64,000 nt of DNA, from NCBI GenBank assembly GCA_904066235.2, contig CAJFCV020000003.1, positions 11,098,001 through 11,162,000 on the forward strand. Reading direction: 5' to 3'. The notes beneath the pieces were generated by a model. It saw only the letters and a program-made list of their open reading frames with translations. It did not search any database and was not told where the DNA came from. Numbering within the stretch: position 1 is the first letter of the stretch; each line of letters opens with the position of its first letter. The DNA is from Bursaphelenchus xylophilus. Lineage: Eukaryota > Nematoda > Chromadorea > Rhabditida > Aphelenchoididae. Made by a program: the position numbers and the translations under genes. Below are positions 11,616 through 22,500 of the stretch, one piece after another.

Positions 11616-11925
11616 TAGAAAACGAAGCACATACCCTTCCACTTTGATCCATAGTTATCGACCTTGAGACTGAGCTTTCTCCTTTTTGTTGCACTTGTAT
11701 TGTCCTTTAGTTTCGGCTAAAGGACAGTTCAATAAATTATGTGGCGAAACTGCAATGATAGATAGGCTTATCAGCAAGAGAGGACCGTTAAATTCGTAGG
11801 CAGCGCCAATCGGTCTAAATATCATGAGATTAGAACAAAACTTGGGGAAAATTGTAAAATACGCGGGAAACGAATAATAAATATTAGTAATGCCGATGAT
11901 AAAAATACAGTGGAACTCCTTGTAC

Positions 11926-12470
11926 AAAAAAGCAACTCTTGGGACCTCTGAAATTATTCGTTATAGCAAGGATTTCGTTGTACAGAAATCCTTGCTATAA
12001 AGAATGCCCTAAAAGTAACCCATAGGACCTCCAAAATTATTCGTTATAGCAAGGATTTCGTAGAACAGGGGTTTATTTTTCCCTAAAAGTAACCCATAGG
12101 ACCTCCAAAATTGTTCGTTATAGCAGGGATTCGTTGTACAGGGACTTATTTAAAGCAACTCTTGGCACCTCAGAAATGATTCGTTACAGAAAGATTTCGT
12201 TGTGGCAAGATGGCTCTGTACAACGAACCCCTGCTATAACGAACAATTTCAGAGGTCCCATGAGCTACTTTTAGGGCAAAATGAACCTCTATACAACAAA
12301 CTCCTGCTATAACGAACAATTTCAGAGGTTCCATGAGCTACTTTTAGGGCAAAATGAACCTCCGTACAACAAACTCCTGCTATAACGAACAATTTCAGAG
12401 GTTCCATGAGCTACTTTTAGGGCAACATGAACCTCTGTACAACAAATCCCTGATATAACGAACAAATTTT
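11926..12470. repeat. Palindrome made of tandem repeats on each arm
   Basis: The left arm has three or four direct copies of a roughly 85-90-bp unit (TTCGTTATAGCAAGGATTTC ... TAACCCATAGGACCTCC); the right arm has three or four inverted copies (CTGCTATAACGAACAATTTC ... GAGCTACTTTTAGGGCAA). Shorter dispersed relatives occur near 17181, 24690 and 26000. Confidence 0.75.
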
Positions 12471-12489
12471 TTAGTAACTTCCAATTCGT

Positions 12490-12750
12490 TGCAACTCACG
12501 GCAAAAAGTCCTTGGAATTCCTCGCGGCCCCCAAACTCTGTCGCACGCCGAAGGAATGATTTGTCCCTGCGAAAATGGCAATCCCGCGCGACGTAGTGCA
12601 AAAAAACGAAATTGCACTGTGCAGACTCACTTTTTGCGCCGGATGCACGGTGCAAACTGGGTTTTTCTGAAGAGCGACGGAATTATCGAATAAAATGCAC
12701 AGTGCAGAGTCGCAGAAAATTCCCAAGACTTTTTGCTACAGAGGTGCAAA
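12490..12750. mobile_element. CACTGTGCA-bearing inverted-repeat element (family G)
   Basis: GCAAAAAGTCCTTGGAATTC near the left is matched by AATTCCCAAGACTTTTTGC on the right; the interior has four GCACTGTGCA-type motifs. Related pieces lie near 22355-22450, 23029-23209 and 63255-63420. Confidence 0.6.
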
Positions 12751-14452
12751 GATTGATCGTTATTGAAAATAATTTTTATCCCCAAAACCCCTCTGAAAGC
12801 CCATCGAAAGCCCGGAATCCCTCATTCGCATGGATATTCCCCACCATTTTCGCTCCTTATCCGCGTTTTGATCAATCCGCTTGTTGCGGATCGCATGTTT
12901 TTGGACGTGAGATCAAAGGAATTTATGTTGAACATGGGCTATACTTTTTTGGGGGATTAAAAGATGGAATATCGCTGAAATAATTGAATTCCCTCGGTTT
13001 TTTGGGGCTGACAAATCTTTTGACCGTAAAAATGATGGATAGGTAATTGAGCTGCCGCTGGAAAAAGGGCTAATGAGGAAATTGGGGGGCATTAAAGCGG
13101 AATAAAACGATTTTGATAGGTTTTTTGAAAAATTTTGGGGTAAAATACGGATTTTTCAAAATCAGATTTTTTGAAAATTTTGAGAAAAAAATGGTAAAAT
13201 ACGGTGCGTGGTCGTCATGTGGTATACCGTTAAGCCAATTGACCGTAAAATAGCTGCTAATTGACCTTAAACTGAAAAAAAAAATTGCATTAAAAAGTCG
13301 AAAAACCTCTGAAAAATCGCAAAAATTTGCTCCAAACCCCTCATAAAATAACAATAAACCCCTTTCGTTTGCCTCGATTAGGTTAAGCACCCAGAAAATG
13401 CATAGCCCGACCGGTTGCGCTCCGAAAATCCATGCCCAAGTCGCGCGCTAAACGCCCATAATTATCACTTTCGGGGCCGGTCATGCGCTATAAAGAAAGG
13501 TGGGAAAAAACAGGCGAAAAGTGAAAACTTTTAACTACCTTTGAGAAGAACTTACTTATAGTCTCCCGTTGACACAGGTAATTTACCGCAGAAGCGTTTT
13601 TTCCCACTTTTTTTCACGTTAACGCACCCTCCGAGAAATTGTAAAAATTAGGGGGAAAAAGTATCAAGCTGAGTAAATAAAAGGGTAAATAGTGAAAAGG
13701 GAGATGGGGATGGAAGGCGAAGGTAAACAGAAGCCAAAAAGAAACAACTTGGGGTGTTGTTTTGTAGTTTCACAGGGTGTAAAAGTGCAGTTAGAAAGTG
13801 AAAGGAAGAAAAAGATGAAAATTTGATGATTTTTCGAAAGCAGAGTGGGGGAAATGGTCGATTTTTGGTAAATCAGCTTGCTGCAGAGGCTGAAGTTGAT
13901 TTCTAGATACAATGTGAGACTTGATAAACAATTAGGGACCGTCAAGATTGTTTTTATTTACGAAGTCTCTCAAAATTTTTGAGAAAAATAGAAAAATCGA
14001 TGATTTTTCAAAAATATTCAAGGTAAAAGTGTTGATTTTAGTTTATTAAGCTCGCTGAGACTTCTTACGTTAATTTCTACATAAAGCATCGGCATTCCTA
14101 GACCTCTAGAAACAGCTAAAGTTGATTTTTCTCTCGAAATCTCCCACAATTTCAGAAAATGAAAACATTTTGAAATTTTCTCCCAAAACTCCTCCGGACA
14201 CTTCTAAAAGCCGATGTCAAGAAAAAATTTATGCATTGCGCAAGGTCCTCTGGCATAAACTGACGTCCTGTGGGTCTTTGGACGGAGAGAAAGACAAGAA
14301 AAAGAACGAAAAAAAAAAACAATGTCTTTTTGATGTTATCAATAAAACAAATCTATAGTCCGAATAGTCGTAGGAAATGGAGGGGTTGAACGGATTTTTT
14401 GGGCATTCTAGATTTCAAAAAAGGTATAATAACAAAGAACTAAGAACAAATA

Positions 14453-14607
14453 TCAGTCTGTAGGGAAAATAATGAGCACAGTGTCGTTGCGCCAATCGCG
14501 TCGCTGAGGTAAAAAGCAATTTGATTTTCCCGCGACACAATTCATTTTCTCGGCGGCGATGCGATTTTCGATGCGACAGAGTGCTCATTATTTTCCCGAC
14601 AGACTGA
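14453..14607. mobile_element. MITE family A (intergenic)
   Basis: Complete copy with one substitution in the left end (CTGTAGGG for CTGTCGGG). Confidence 0.85.
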
Positions 14608-14633
14608 TATCTGATACTGATATGTAAGTGTTT

Positions 14634-14846
14634 TCATAAAGTGCGTAGACTTTTCGTCGCAAATTTTTTTTTCACCGTGCGTTTCATTTTTGCTCTGTGC
14701 AGTCGCTGCGACGTAGGCTATTTTTCAACTTATCGTTAGTCGCAGCGCATTTTGAGCCTACGGTAACAATTGCACAGTGAAAAAAGTATAAAAATGCACT
14801 GTGCGCCGCGAAAAAGGTCTACGCATTTTCTGGAACGCCTAGTAGG
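14634..14846. mobile_element. MITE family D
   Basis: Starts CATAAAGTGCGTAGACTTTT and ends GTCTACGCATTTTCTGGAACG; the interior has CACTGTGC boxes. A family-C copy follows immediately. Confidence 0.65.
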
Positions 14847-14852
14847 CCTGTC

Positions 14853-15034
14853 GTAACGTCACTGAAATAATTCTTGGCGTTTGCACTGTGCAGAAAAAGT
14901 CAGAGTGCGAGCGGCAACCGAAAAAAGCCTATTGCACAATGCAAAAAGCAAGAAATTGCACAGTGCAAAACGAACTTTTGTTTTTGCACAGTGCAGGTCG
15001 CAGAAATCACTCCAGCGACTTTGCGAACGGACTA
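14853..15034. mobile_element. MITE family C
   Basis: Best-preserved right end of the family: AATCACTCCAGCGACTTTGC then GAACGGACTA. Confidence 0.7.
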
Positions 15035-15609
15035 TTAGTAAGTACATAATGCTGACTTCAGAAAGACAATAAGTTATTTTTTCGACCGAAAATTGCTTTT
15101 GCCGACCTTCAAACCCAATGACGTGCCTAATTATCCCCCCAAATTTCCCATTCCGCCACCCCCAACTTCAAACTCATTAGCCAAACCACTTGATTTCGCG
15201 GAAAAACTCGGGAAAAACTCTTCGAAATCCCTTGAAAAATGTGCGAAAACAGTTTTTGCGCAAGACTTTCCGCTCTTGGAAATGCATTTGCCATGGGCCG
15301 AAGCCCCCAAAGGCGCTGCCCTCCGGCTTTTTCGTGGCCCAAAAAAAGAGTTCGTCGGCTCTTTTTAGGGACACTTTGGGGGTAATGGAGGAGGGATTAG
15401 AGAGCGTGCGGAGTTGGGAGAACGGGGAGAAAAAGTTGGAAATGGATGGAAACCGGAAGTAAAAAAAAGATGGGGAATTTTAATGATGCTGGAAGTGCCA
15501 GTATTTAAATATGGAGAGAATAGATTTTGACGTCTTTAGAAAGCACTTAGACTAAAAGGTATTCAAGTGGGATTTACAGAATTTGGTAAGGTTTGGCTCG
15601 AACCAAGAA

Positions 15610-15967
15610 CGAACTGTCCCAAGTGCAGCGCTCAGATTTTCTTTAAATTTTGCACACGCGTTGGGCATGGGTCACATATCAATTCCTGAAAGTTTTAGCT
15701 CGCGCTTTGCAAGTGCAGCCGAGATATTCAAAGATCATTGCGGCCAAGAGATTACGCAAAACGAGGAGAGCGGTTTGAGAGAAAACGGCTTAGGTCGTAT
15801 CTTTGGCGCTTTGGTGCGGAAAAAATGGTTTTTTTCTTCTCCATGGTAAAAATAGACAAGAAAATTAACATGCCAAAATTTACAAAAAAAGCGTCACATT
15901 TTTGTCAACTTTCGACCTAAAAATCTCGGTTTTTTCTGCAAAGCGCGAGCTAGGAATCGCGGATATG
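15610..15967. mobile_element. Family E element (left three quarters)
   Basis: Begins near CCAAGTGCAGCGCTCAGATT and continues to the cell-like landmark CTGCAAAGCGCGAGCTAGGA; the right terminus is lost. Confidence 0.65.
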
Positions 15968-15977
15968 TTTTATACTA

Positions 15978-16102
15978 TCAGTCTGTCGGGAAAATTATGA
16001 GGGGAATGTCGCTGCGCCTATTGTGTCACTGAAGTGAAAAGCAATTTGAGTTTGCCGCAACACAATTTATTTTCTTGGCTCATTATTTTCCCGACATTCT
16101 GA
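15978..16102. mobile_element. MITE family A, internally deleted
   Basis: The right half lacks the GGCGGCGATGCGATTTT block, so the element is about 30 bp short; both ends remain, with CATTCTGA replacing CAGACTGA. Confidence 0.75.
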
Positions 16103-16540
16103 TAGTTTGTCAGTAAAAGTCGCTGGAGCGATTTTTGGCCACGGACATTGATAAACATGCTCTATAAAAAAATAAGAAAATTTTAAAAAATCTCCCTTGC
16201 GCTTTGTGAACTTCCCTTGAACACAAAACATACTGCCACAACGAAACCACTTGACCATTCTCAAAAGAAAACAGTTAAAAGAAAAACTGTGGGGATATCA
16301 AATCACCATTAATCGCAGTCGAGTAGCCATCAGCCCTTTGTGTTTGATGTAACGTGAAACCTTTTTCCTGATCGAGTCGCTCGACGTTTTCCTTCCGCAA
16401 AGATACGAAAAAATCAGCGCAGCGAATTAGCCATGGATGTAAATTGGATGACAGGTCAGGTGGAGTGTTTCGAATGTGTGACAAGCGCTTTAAAGGTCGT
16501 TAAAATCGAATCGTTTATAGCTAAATAATAGGTTGAATAT

Positions 16541-19500
16541 TTAAATGAAAGATTCCTTGAGCACGAATGGCATTGGCGGCAGTGAGGTGGACATGGGATC
16601 CAAATTCTTGGCGAGCGTCCGATGAATCGTATTTGGCGACATGACGTTGTTGTTTCGAACGAATTCTTTGAGCATTTTCAAATTCTCCTCGTGGTTGGGC
16701 AGCACCGTACATTCGGATGGGGAGATTTCGTCGGGGAGGATCTGAAAATATATTGTAAGCCAAGATTTTGGAACTCTGTAGTTTCTGTCGCGAAATCAAG
16801 GTTTTTTTGAGTCCGTGAGTGTCGTTTGAAATTAACCGATACTGGGTGGGCGAAGTGCCGAAAGGAGGCGGGAGACTCCCTGGGTTGCCGTGCTTGGGTA
16901 CCCCAAGTGTGAAGCTCAGACGTTACTTAAATTTTGCTCTCATACCGGGCATAGACCACATATAAAATCAGTGAAAATTTTACACCGAGGTTTGTAGGCT
17001 AAGCCGACATATTCCACATCTTTGTGGCTAAGCATTTTTGCCTACTTTCGCCCTAAAAATCTCTGTCATTTCCGCAAAGCGCGAGCTGGGGGTCCCGCAA
17101 TTGAATCTCAGAAAAAAATATGTAAAGTTCTCCCATGTTTCATCAAAATCTGAGCGTCGCACTTGGGGGACTTCCTCTGCTATGGCAAATTGAACCTCCG
17201 TATAACAAAACCCTTCTATAAAAAATGTTTTTTTTTGATCTCATGCGCCTCATTGTAGATAGGTTTGACTGTATGGCCTAATTTTTGGCAAAAAATAAAT
17301 TGGCAACACTTTGAAACTGTCCTCATTAAAACTTTTCTTACCTTTATTCCCTTCTCTCTGCACAACTTCAAGACCTGCGGCGACAACGGCTCATAGATGA
17401 TGTTCTTCTGATAATACGTGCTCTTCAGCAAATAATCGAGCTGTTGTGACTCCGTCCTGCTCAGCAAATGCCCTCTAACTCGGTAAATTCTGCCTCCGGC
17501 AGTTCGAATTATATTAATTCCCTTGTGTTTTATCAAATGCTCGCTTTGGTGGATGCCAGTCATCACGACGCCTCGGGCATCTTCCATTTTCGTGCCCACG
17601 TAATGGATCTTGCGAATGTAATGAGTGCCAGCCGTATCTATGCACATTGTTGCGCTGGAAAACACATACGAAACTTTTTTTACATCGTTGTTTTTACTTA
17701 CAGCGCTAGTCCAAAGATAATATAAGTCATGGCGACAGCGAGGTTCATGTTCATTGATGGAACATAATCTCCAAATCCGATGGTAGCCATTGTAATGAAG
17801 CAAAAGTAGAAGGCCTCCAAATATGGCCATCCCTCGTATTTTTGAAAAAGCAGCCCGCCTAACGCGGTGTAGCTCAAGATCACAACCAACACCATCAGAA
17901 TGGGAATCCGCAAGCTTTGAGCGTCGTTCTGCATGGGCTCTTCTTCATCCTCGTCTTCGGAGTTGGGCGGAATCTCATTCAAATTCATGGAGCCGGCCTG
18001 ATCCGTGGTCATTGATGAGTTCTCAATCGATTTGGAATTATCGGTCGATAAACGACGGCGAATACTGAACCTCGAGATTCGGTGGGAAATTCGGTTGGTT
18101 TTGTCGCGGATCTGAAAATAAATCATAGATTAACTTCACTTGTTAGTGATTTTTTTACAGTAGAATGCATTGTATAATACAATCAACTGTCATACAGTGA
18201 GATCTGTCTATAGCAAGCAATTTTGAAGGTCTCAAAAGTCAAAACGAGGTAAAAAAAGAACCTTTGTCCAACAATACTATACTTCCATTAATTTTTTAGT
18301 TCATTGCGATTCGTTGTACAGAGATTTGATTGAGGCTCTCTCACCTTTGAACAACGTTTCGCAAGAGCCAAAAAAACTGTTCTCAATCTGTCAGGAAAAT
18401 AATGAGCACTGTGTCGCATTGAAAATCGCATCACCGCCGAGAAATTCTGCTGTAAAATCAAATTGCTTTTCACTTAAGCGTTGCGATCGGCGCATCGTAA
18501 TTCTACTCATTATTTTCCCGACAACTGATAGTTATGCACTATATATGGAAGTGACTTATTGTAGAGAGTTTCGTTTTGGCCTAGATAGAAACTTGAGCCC
18601 TCTGACTACATGTAGTGAGATTGTTCGTTGCGGAAAGGTCTCCTTCTACTTGAGTTTGTTCCACAGAGGTTTCCTTCTTTGTAAGGTTATTTTCTGTGTC
18701 ATATTTTCCAACCTACCCTGCTAATAAACTTCCTTGAAGAAATGTGCGCAACATTGAGAAACTCGGACAAAAAACGACCAATATCTGCGATAGTGACCAA
18801 CAACAGTGGGATTCCAATCAACGCAAATATAATGCAGGCTATTCTTCCGGTCTGTGTCACTGGCACAAGATGACCATACCCTTAAAAACACATACCTGTA
18901 TCAGTATATAAGACGCTTATATTAAAAAGAAAAAAAGGAATCAGCATATTTTACAATTATGTCGAAAAATTCAGGCCTTTCTTACCTATCGTAGTAATTA
19001 CAGTTGTCGCAAAAAAGATGCTGTTTCGATACGACCACAAGTTGTCGTCTTCAGAAGTCCGATTAAGTAGGTGGACTTCAGTCACAAACTGATTACGATA
19101 GGAGCTAAAGATTTCTTGCACGAGCTTCTCAAAATACTCTTCGCCTAAGGCGTTGAAGGTGGTCTTGGAAAACACAGTGCCTGGATTGTGAGTCAGGTTC
19201 CATACCGACTCTTGATAACGATGTTTGAGGGTTCTTATTCGACTGATTTCATTTCGTTTTACCTAGAGGAAATGTGATTTTACAGCATTGAAAGATTGAA
19301 AAAGTTAACTGCGTAGTTGTTTAACTTACAATGATCTCGTTTGGCCCTTCAATTCGCTGAAATATTGCGGCTCCAAGTAAGAGGTAGACGAGAAGCAATA
19401 AGCATAGTCCGATGTGAGGTAGGATTTGCTTGGCTAGCTGAAAATGGGGTTGAAAGATATCTTTTTCGCATAGACAGTTGAAATTATAACGAACCCCGGT

Positions 19501-22500
19501 AGTACAAAACCTCTATGAAAATTAGTACTAGGCCTTCCGGAAAGTCGCTGAGGTGATTTTTGACGTGAAACTTTTTGCTCACACTTTGCGCCCGCAGCGG
19601 AAATTTTTAGCAATCTTTTTGCGAGAGAACATGCAAAATGAGGAGATCGTCTCAAACAAAAACGTTTTTCGCCTGCGTTCCTGGAGTCGCTAGAGTGATT
19701 TTGTGGCGTTTGCACTATCTAATGAAAATCAGAGTGCGAGCGGCAGCCGAAAAAAGCCTATTGCACGGTGCAAAAAGCAAGAAATCGCACAGTGCAAAGT
19801 AAAATTTTGTTTTTTTTCACAGTGCATGTCGCAGATTTTACTCCGGCAACTTTCCGGAAGGACTAGTAAAAAGAGCAGCGTACCATAGTAAAAAAAACGG
19901 TACGAGGATGATTTTATGCAAAATTTGTTTCATGTGTCCAGCCGCGAAAACCTTTATGTGTGGCTAAATTATTTTTGTATCATTAAAATCTGCGTCTTTT
20001 TCTGTCCTAGTCCTCTGATTTTCATGTCCAAATCGGTTAATTAAAATTGTGTTTTTGAATGTCAAACAGAGGGACCTCGATTTTAGTATACAGGGTGTAC
20101 CAAAAAAATGGAAACTTGTTTTTATAGCTATATTTTTTCGGAGAATCAAAATTCAGCAAAAGTAACGGTCATGATTGGTAACATAGAGCATTGTTTATAA
20201 CATGTTCAATCTGTTTCACAGTGGCTGCCTGTGGTGGCGATATAGAGCTCCAAACGTGGCGTAAAATTTTGGGCTCCGGGCCGCAGCTTTTCAAGGGGGA
20301 AATCGGTCCCGTTCTTGGCGCATCATTTACTTTGCGACTCCAAACTTTTGTGGAGCATAGTACCGGTGCTGGCCTTATATTTAAAAAAAATATATAGTCC
20401 ATTGGATTCAAATTTGGCGAGCAGGCGGCCATTTCGCAGGCGGGATAAAATCGGGAAAATCGGTCCCATTTCGGGTCCTGAGTCGATTTTGCCTTGTGAG
20501 CCGGCGCTGAGTCCTGTTGAAACGCCAAGTTTGCATTGCCAAGGTTCTGCTGAGCTCACGGAAGCACGACAAAATAGAAATTACCGCGGCGCTAGTATTT
20601 TGTCCCATTTATTCACGAAAAACATGGAATTCTTGCCGCTGGCACAAATTCCGCCTTAAGCAATGACGACCCGGATTTTGGTGGTATTTGACGATGGCCA
20701 ACAGGCTAGGAGCCTCATTGAAGCAGATTCTATCATTCTGGTGGTTGTGTATCCGCTAAATATTAAACCGCGAACTGAATGCGCTCACGTCTCGGAGCTG
20801 CGGCCCACCCCTTTGACGTTCCGACATTTTTGCGCTGTACGCACTTTCTCTCGACTTTAAAGATCTGAGTTTTTTAGAGCTTGTATGACATGAGGTTGAG
20901 CTCGCCCTTGACTATTCGGCCGAGCGATCGGGCGCTGATGTCAGTCTCAAGGGCAAGTTTTTCTTGAAAATCGCGGATTTTGCTGTGGGCGATCTTTCGG
21001 TTGAAAGAAGCGCTGGCGGTGCGTTTTCTTTCACTTCCTGGGCGCTTACTATCCGTATCAAGCTCCTTGGGCCTCGTGATTACTTTCGACACAACGTTCT
21101 TTCTATACCGGGCAAATTAACTGTTCGAACAGCTCCAAAAACAAGTTCAAAATCGAGGTCCCTTTGTTTGAAGTTCAAAAAAGACAGGTCGATTAATCGA
21201 TATGGGCGTAAAAATCAAAACACTAGGACAGAAAAACACAGAGAATTTTGTAGTAATAAACTTCTTTGGCTACACCTAACCATTTTCACATCAGGACAAA
21301 TGAAAAAAAGTTTCCATTTTTTTGGTACACCCTGTAATACAGGGTGTTTCAAGAAATTTGGAACAAATGATTTGCTTATATCTTTGTGTTCTTTGCAGCT
21401 ATCAACAAATTTCTTTTTGCTTCTAAAAATTGACAGCGTGCGTTTTTAGGATCTCAAAAAAAAATTTTTTTCGTCGGCGGAGGGCCCATTTCTCGGCGGA
21501 GAAAATTAGGGCCTTTTTTAAAAATTACAGCGTATTACGTGGCGGAAACACCGTTGCAACGGCTGAAATCAAGTTTACGTAATACCTCCATCGATTTTAC
21601 GTTATGCTTTTTTTGCGTTTTCGATTTTACGCACTTCCGCGGATGCGCGGCGCAGACCTCAGATTTCGGCGGACGTTGTTTTGGGCCTTTGGCTTTTGCA
21701 ATTCATGTTGGAAAAGGAGGTTTGGATGATTTTTTGTGGTCATCCGATGCACAGATGGCAAAAATTTCGTGCTTTTTATCCCCGGCGGAGGAGTCGGCGG
21801 AGGCTTTATCAAAGGGTAAAAACAAAACTCCGCCGATTTGTCCGCCGGACTAAAAAAATCAAAAATCTTTGAAAGACAATGCTGCTCTGATGGATTCTTG
21901 TAGCTGAGATTTTTCCCGGACTCGTAAGACAGCTTTGACCCTTTGATAAAGCCAAAAATCACCCCAACCTCATTTCCAACATGAATTGCAACAGCCGAAG
22001 GCCCAAAACAACGTCCGCCGAAATTTGAAGTCTCCGCCGCGCCTCCGCGGTGCGCGTAAAATCGAAAACAAAAAAATGCATACCGTAAAATCGACGGAGG
22101 TGCAACGTAAACTTGATTTCAGCCGTTGCAACGGCGTTTCCGCCACGTAATACGCTGTGATTTTTAAAAAAGGCCCTAATTTTCTCCGCCGAGAAATGGG
22201 CCCTCCGCCGACGAAAAAATTTTTTTTTGAGATTCTAAAAACGCACGCTGTCAATTTTTAGAAGCAAAAAGAAATTCGTTGATAGATGCAAAGAACACAA
22301 AGATATAAGCAAATCATTTGTTCCAAATTTCTTGAAACACCCTGTATTTTGGACGCACATTTCGTATTTTTCGCAGCGACAAATCATTTTTTCAGAGTTT
22401 GACGAAATTTGGGGCCGCGACACATTCTCAGGAATTTCCCCCCGCTAGTAGTGCAAACTTATCCATCAATATGCAAGAAGAAAAAGTAATTTTCTAACGT

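Larger units (their letters stand above)
10922..16540. other. 5.6-kb gene-free region rich in repeats
   Basis: Between the start of the coiled-coil gene and the end of the potassium-channel gene. It holds a hairpin (11185-11360), a palindromic tandem array (11926-12470), several MITEs and a GC-richer patch at 13390-13500 that could be promoter. ORFs at 15093-15368 (+) and on the reverse strand lack any recognisable domain or exon structure, so I leave them out. Confidence 0.6.

Noticed and set aside
15093..15462. Overlapping ORFs on both strands (Pro-rich on the plus strand)
   Set aside because: No exon signals, no domain and mutually overlapping frames; most likely GC-richer non-coding DNA.
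20663..20860. Plus-strand ORF within the mariner element
   Set aside because: It is antisense to the transposase remnant and has no recognisable domain.
20091..21334. Intact, potentially active mariner
   Set aside because: The transposase is broken into pieces in different frames.
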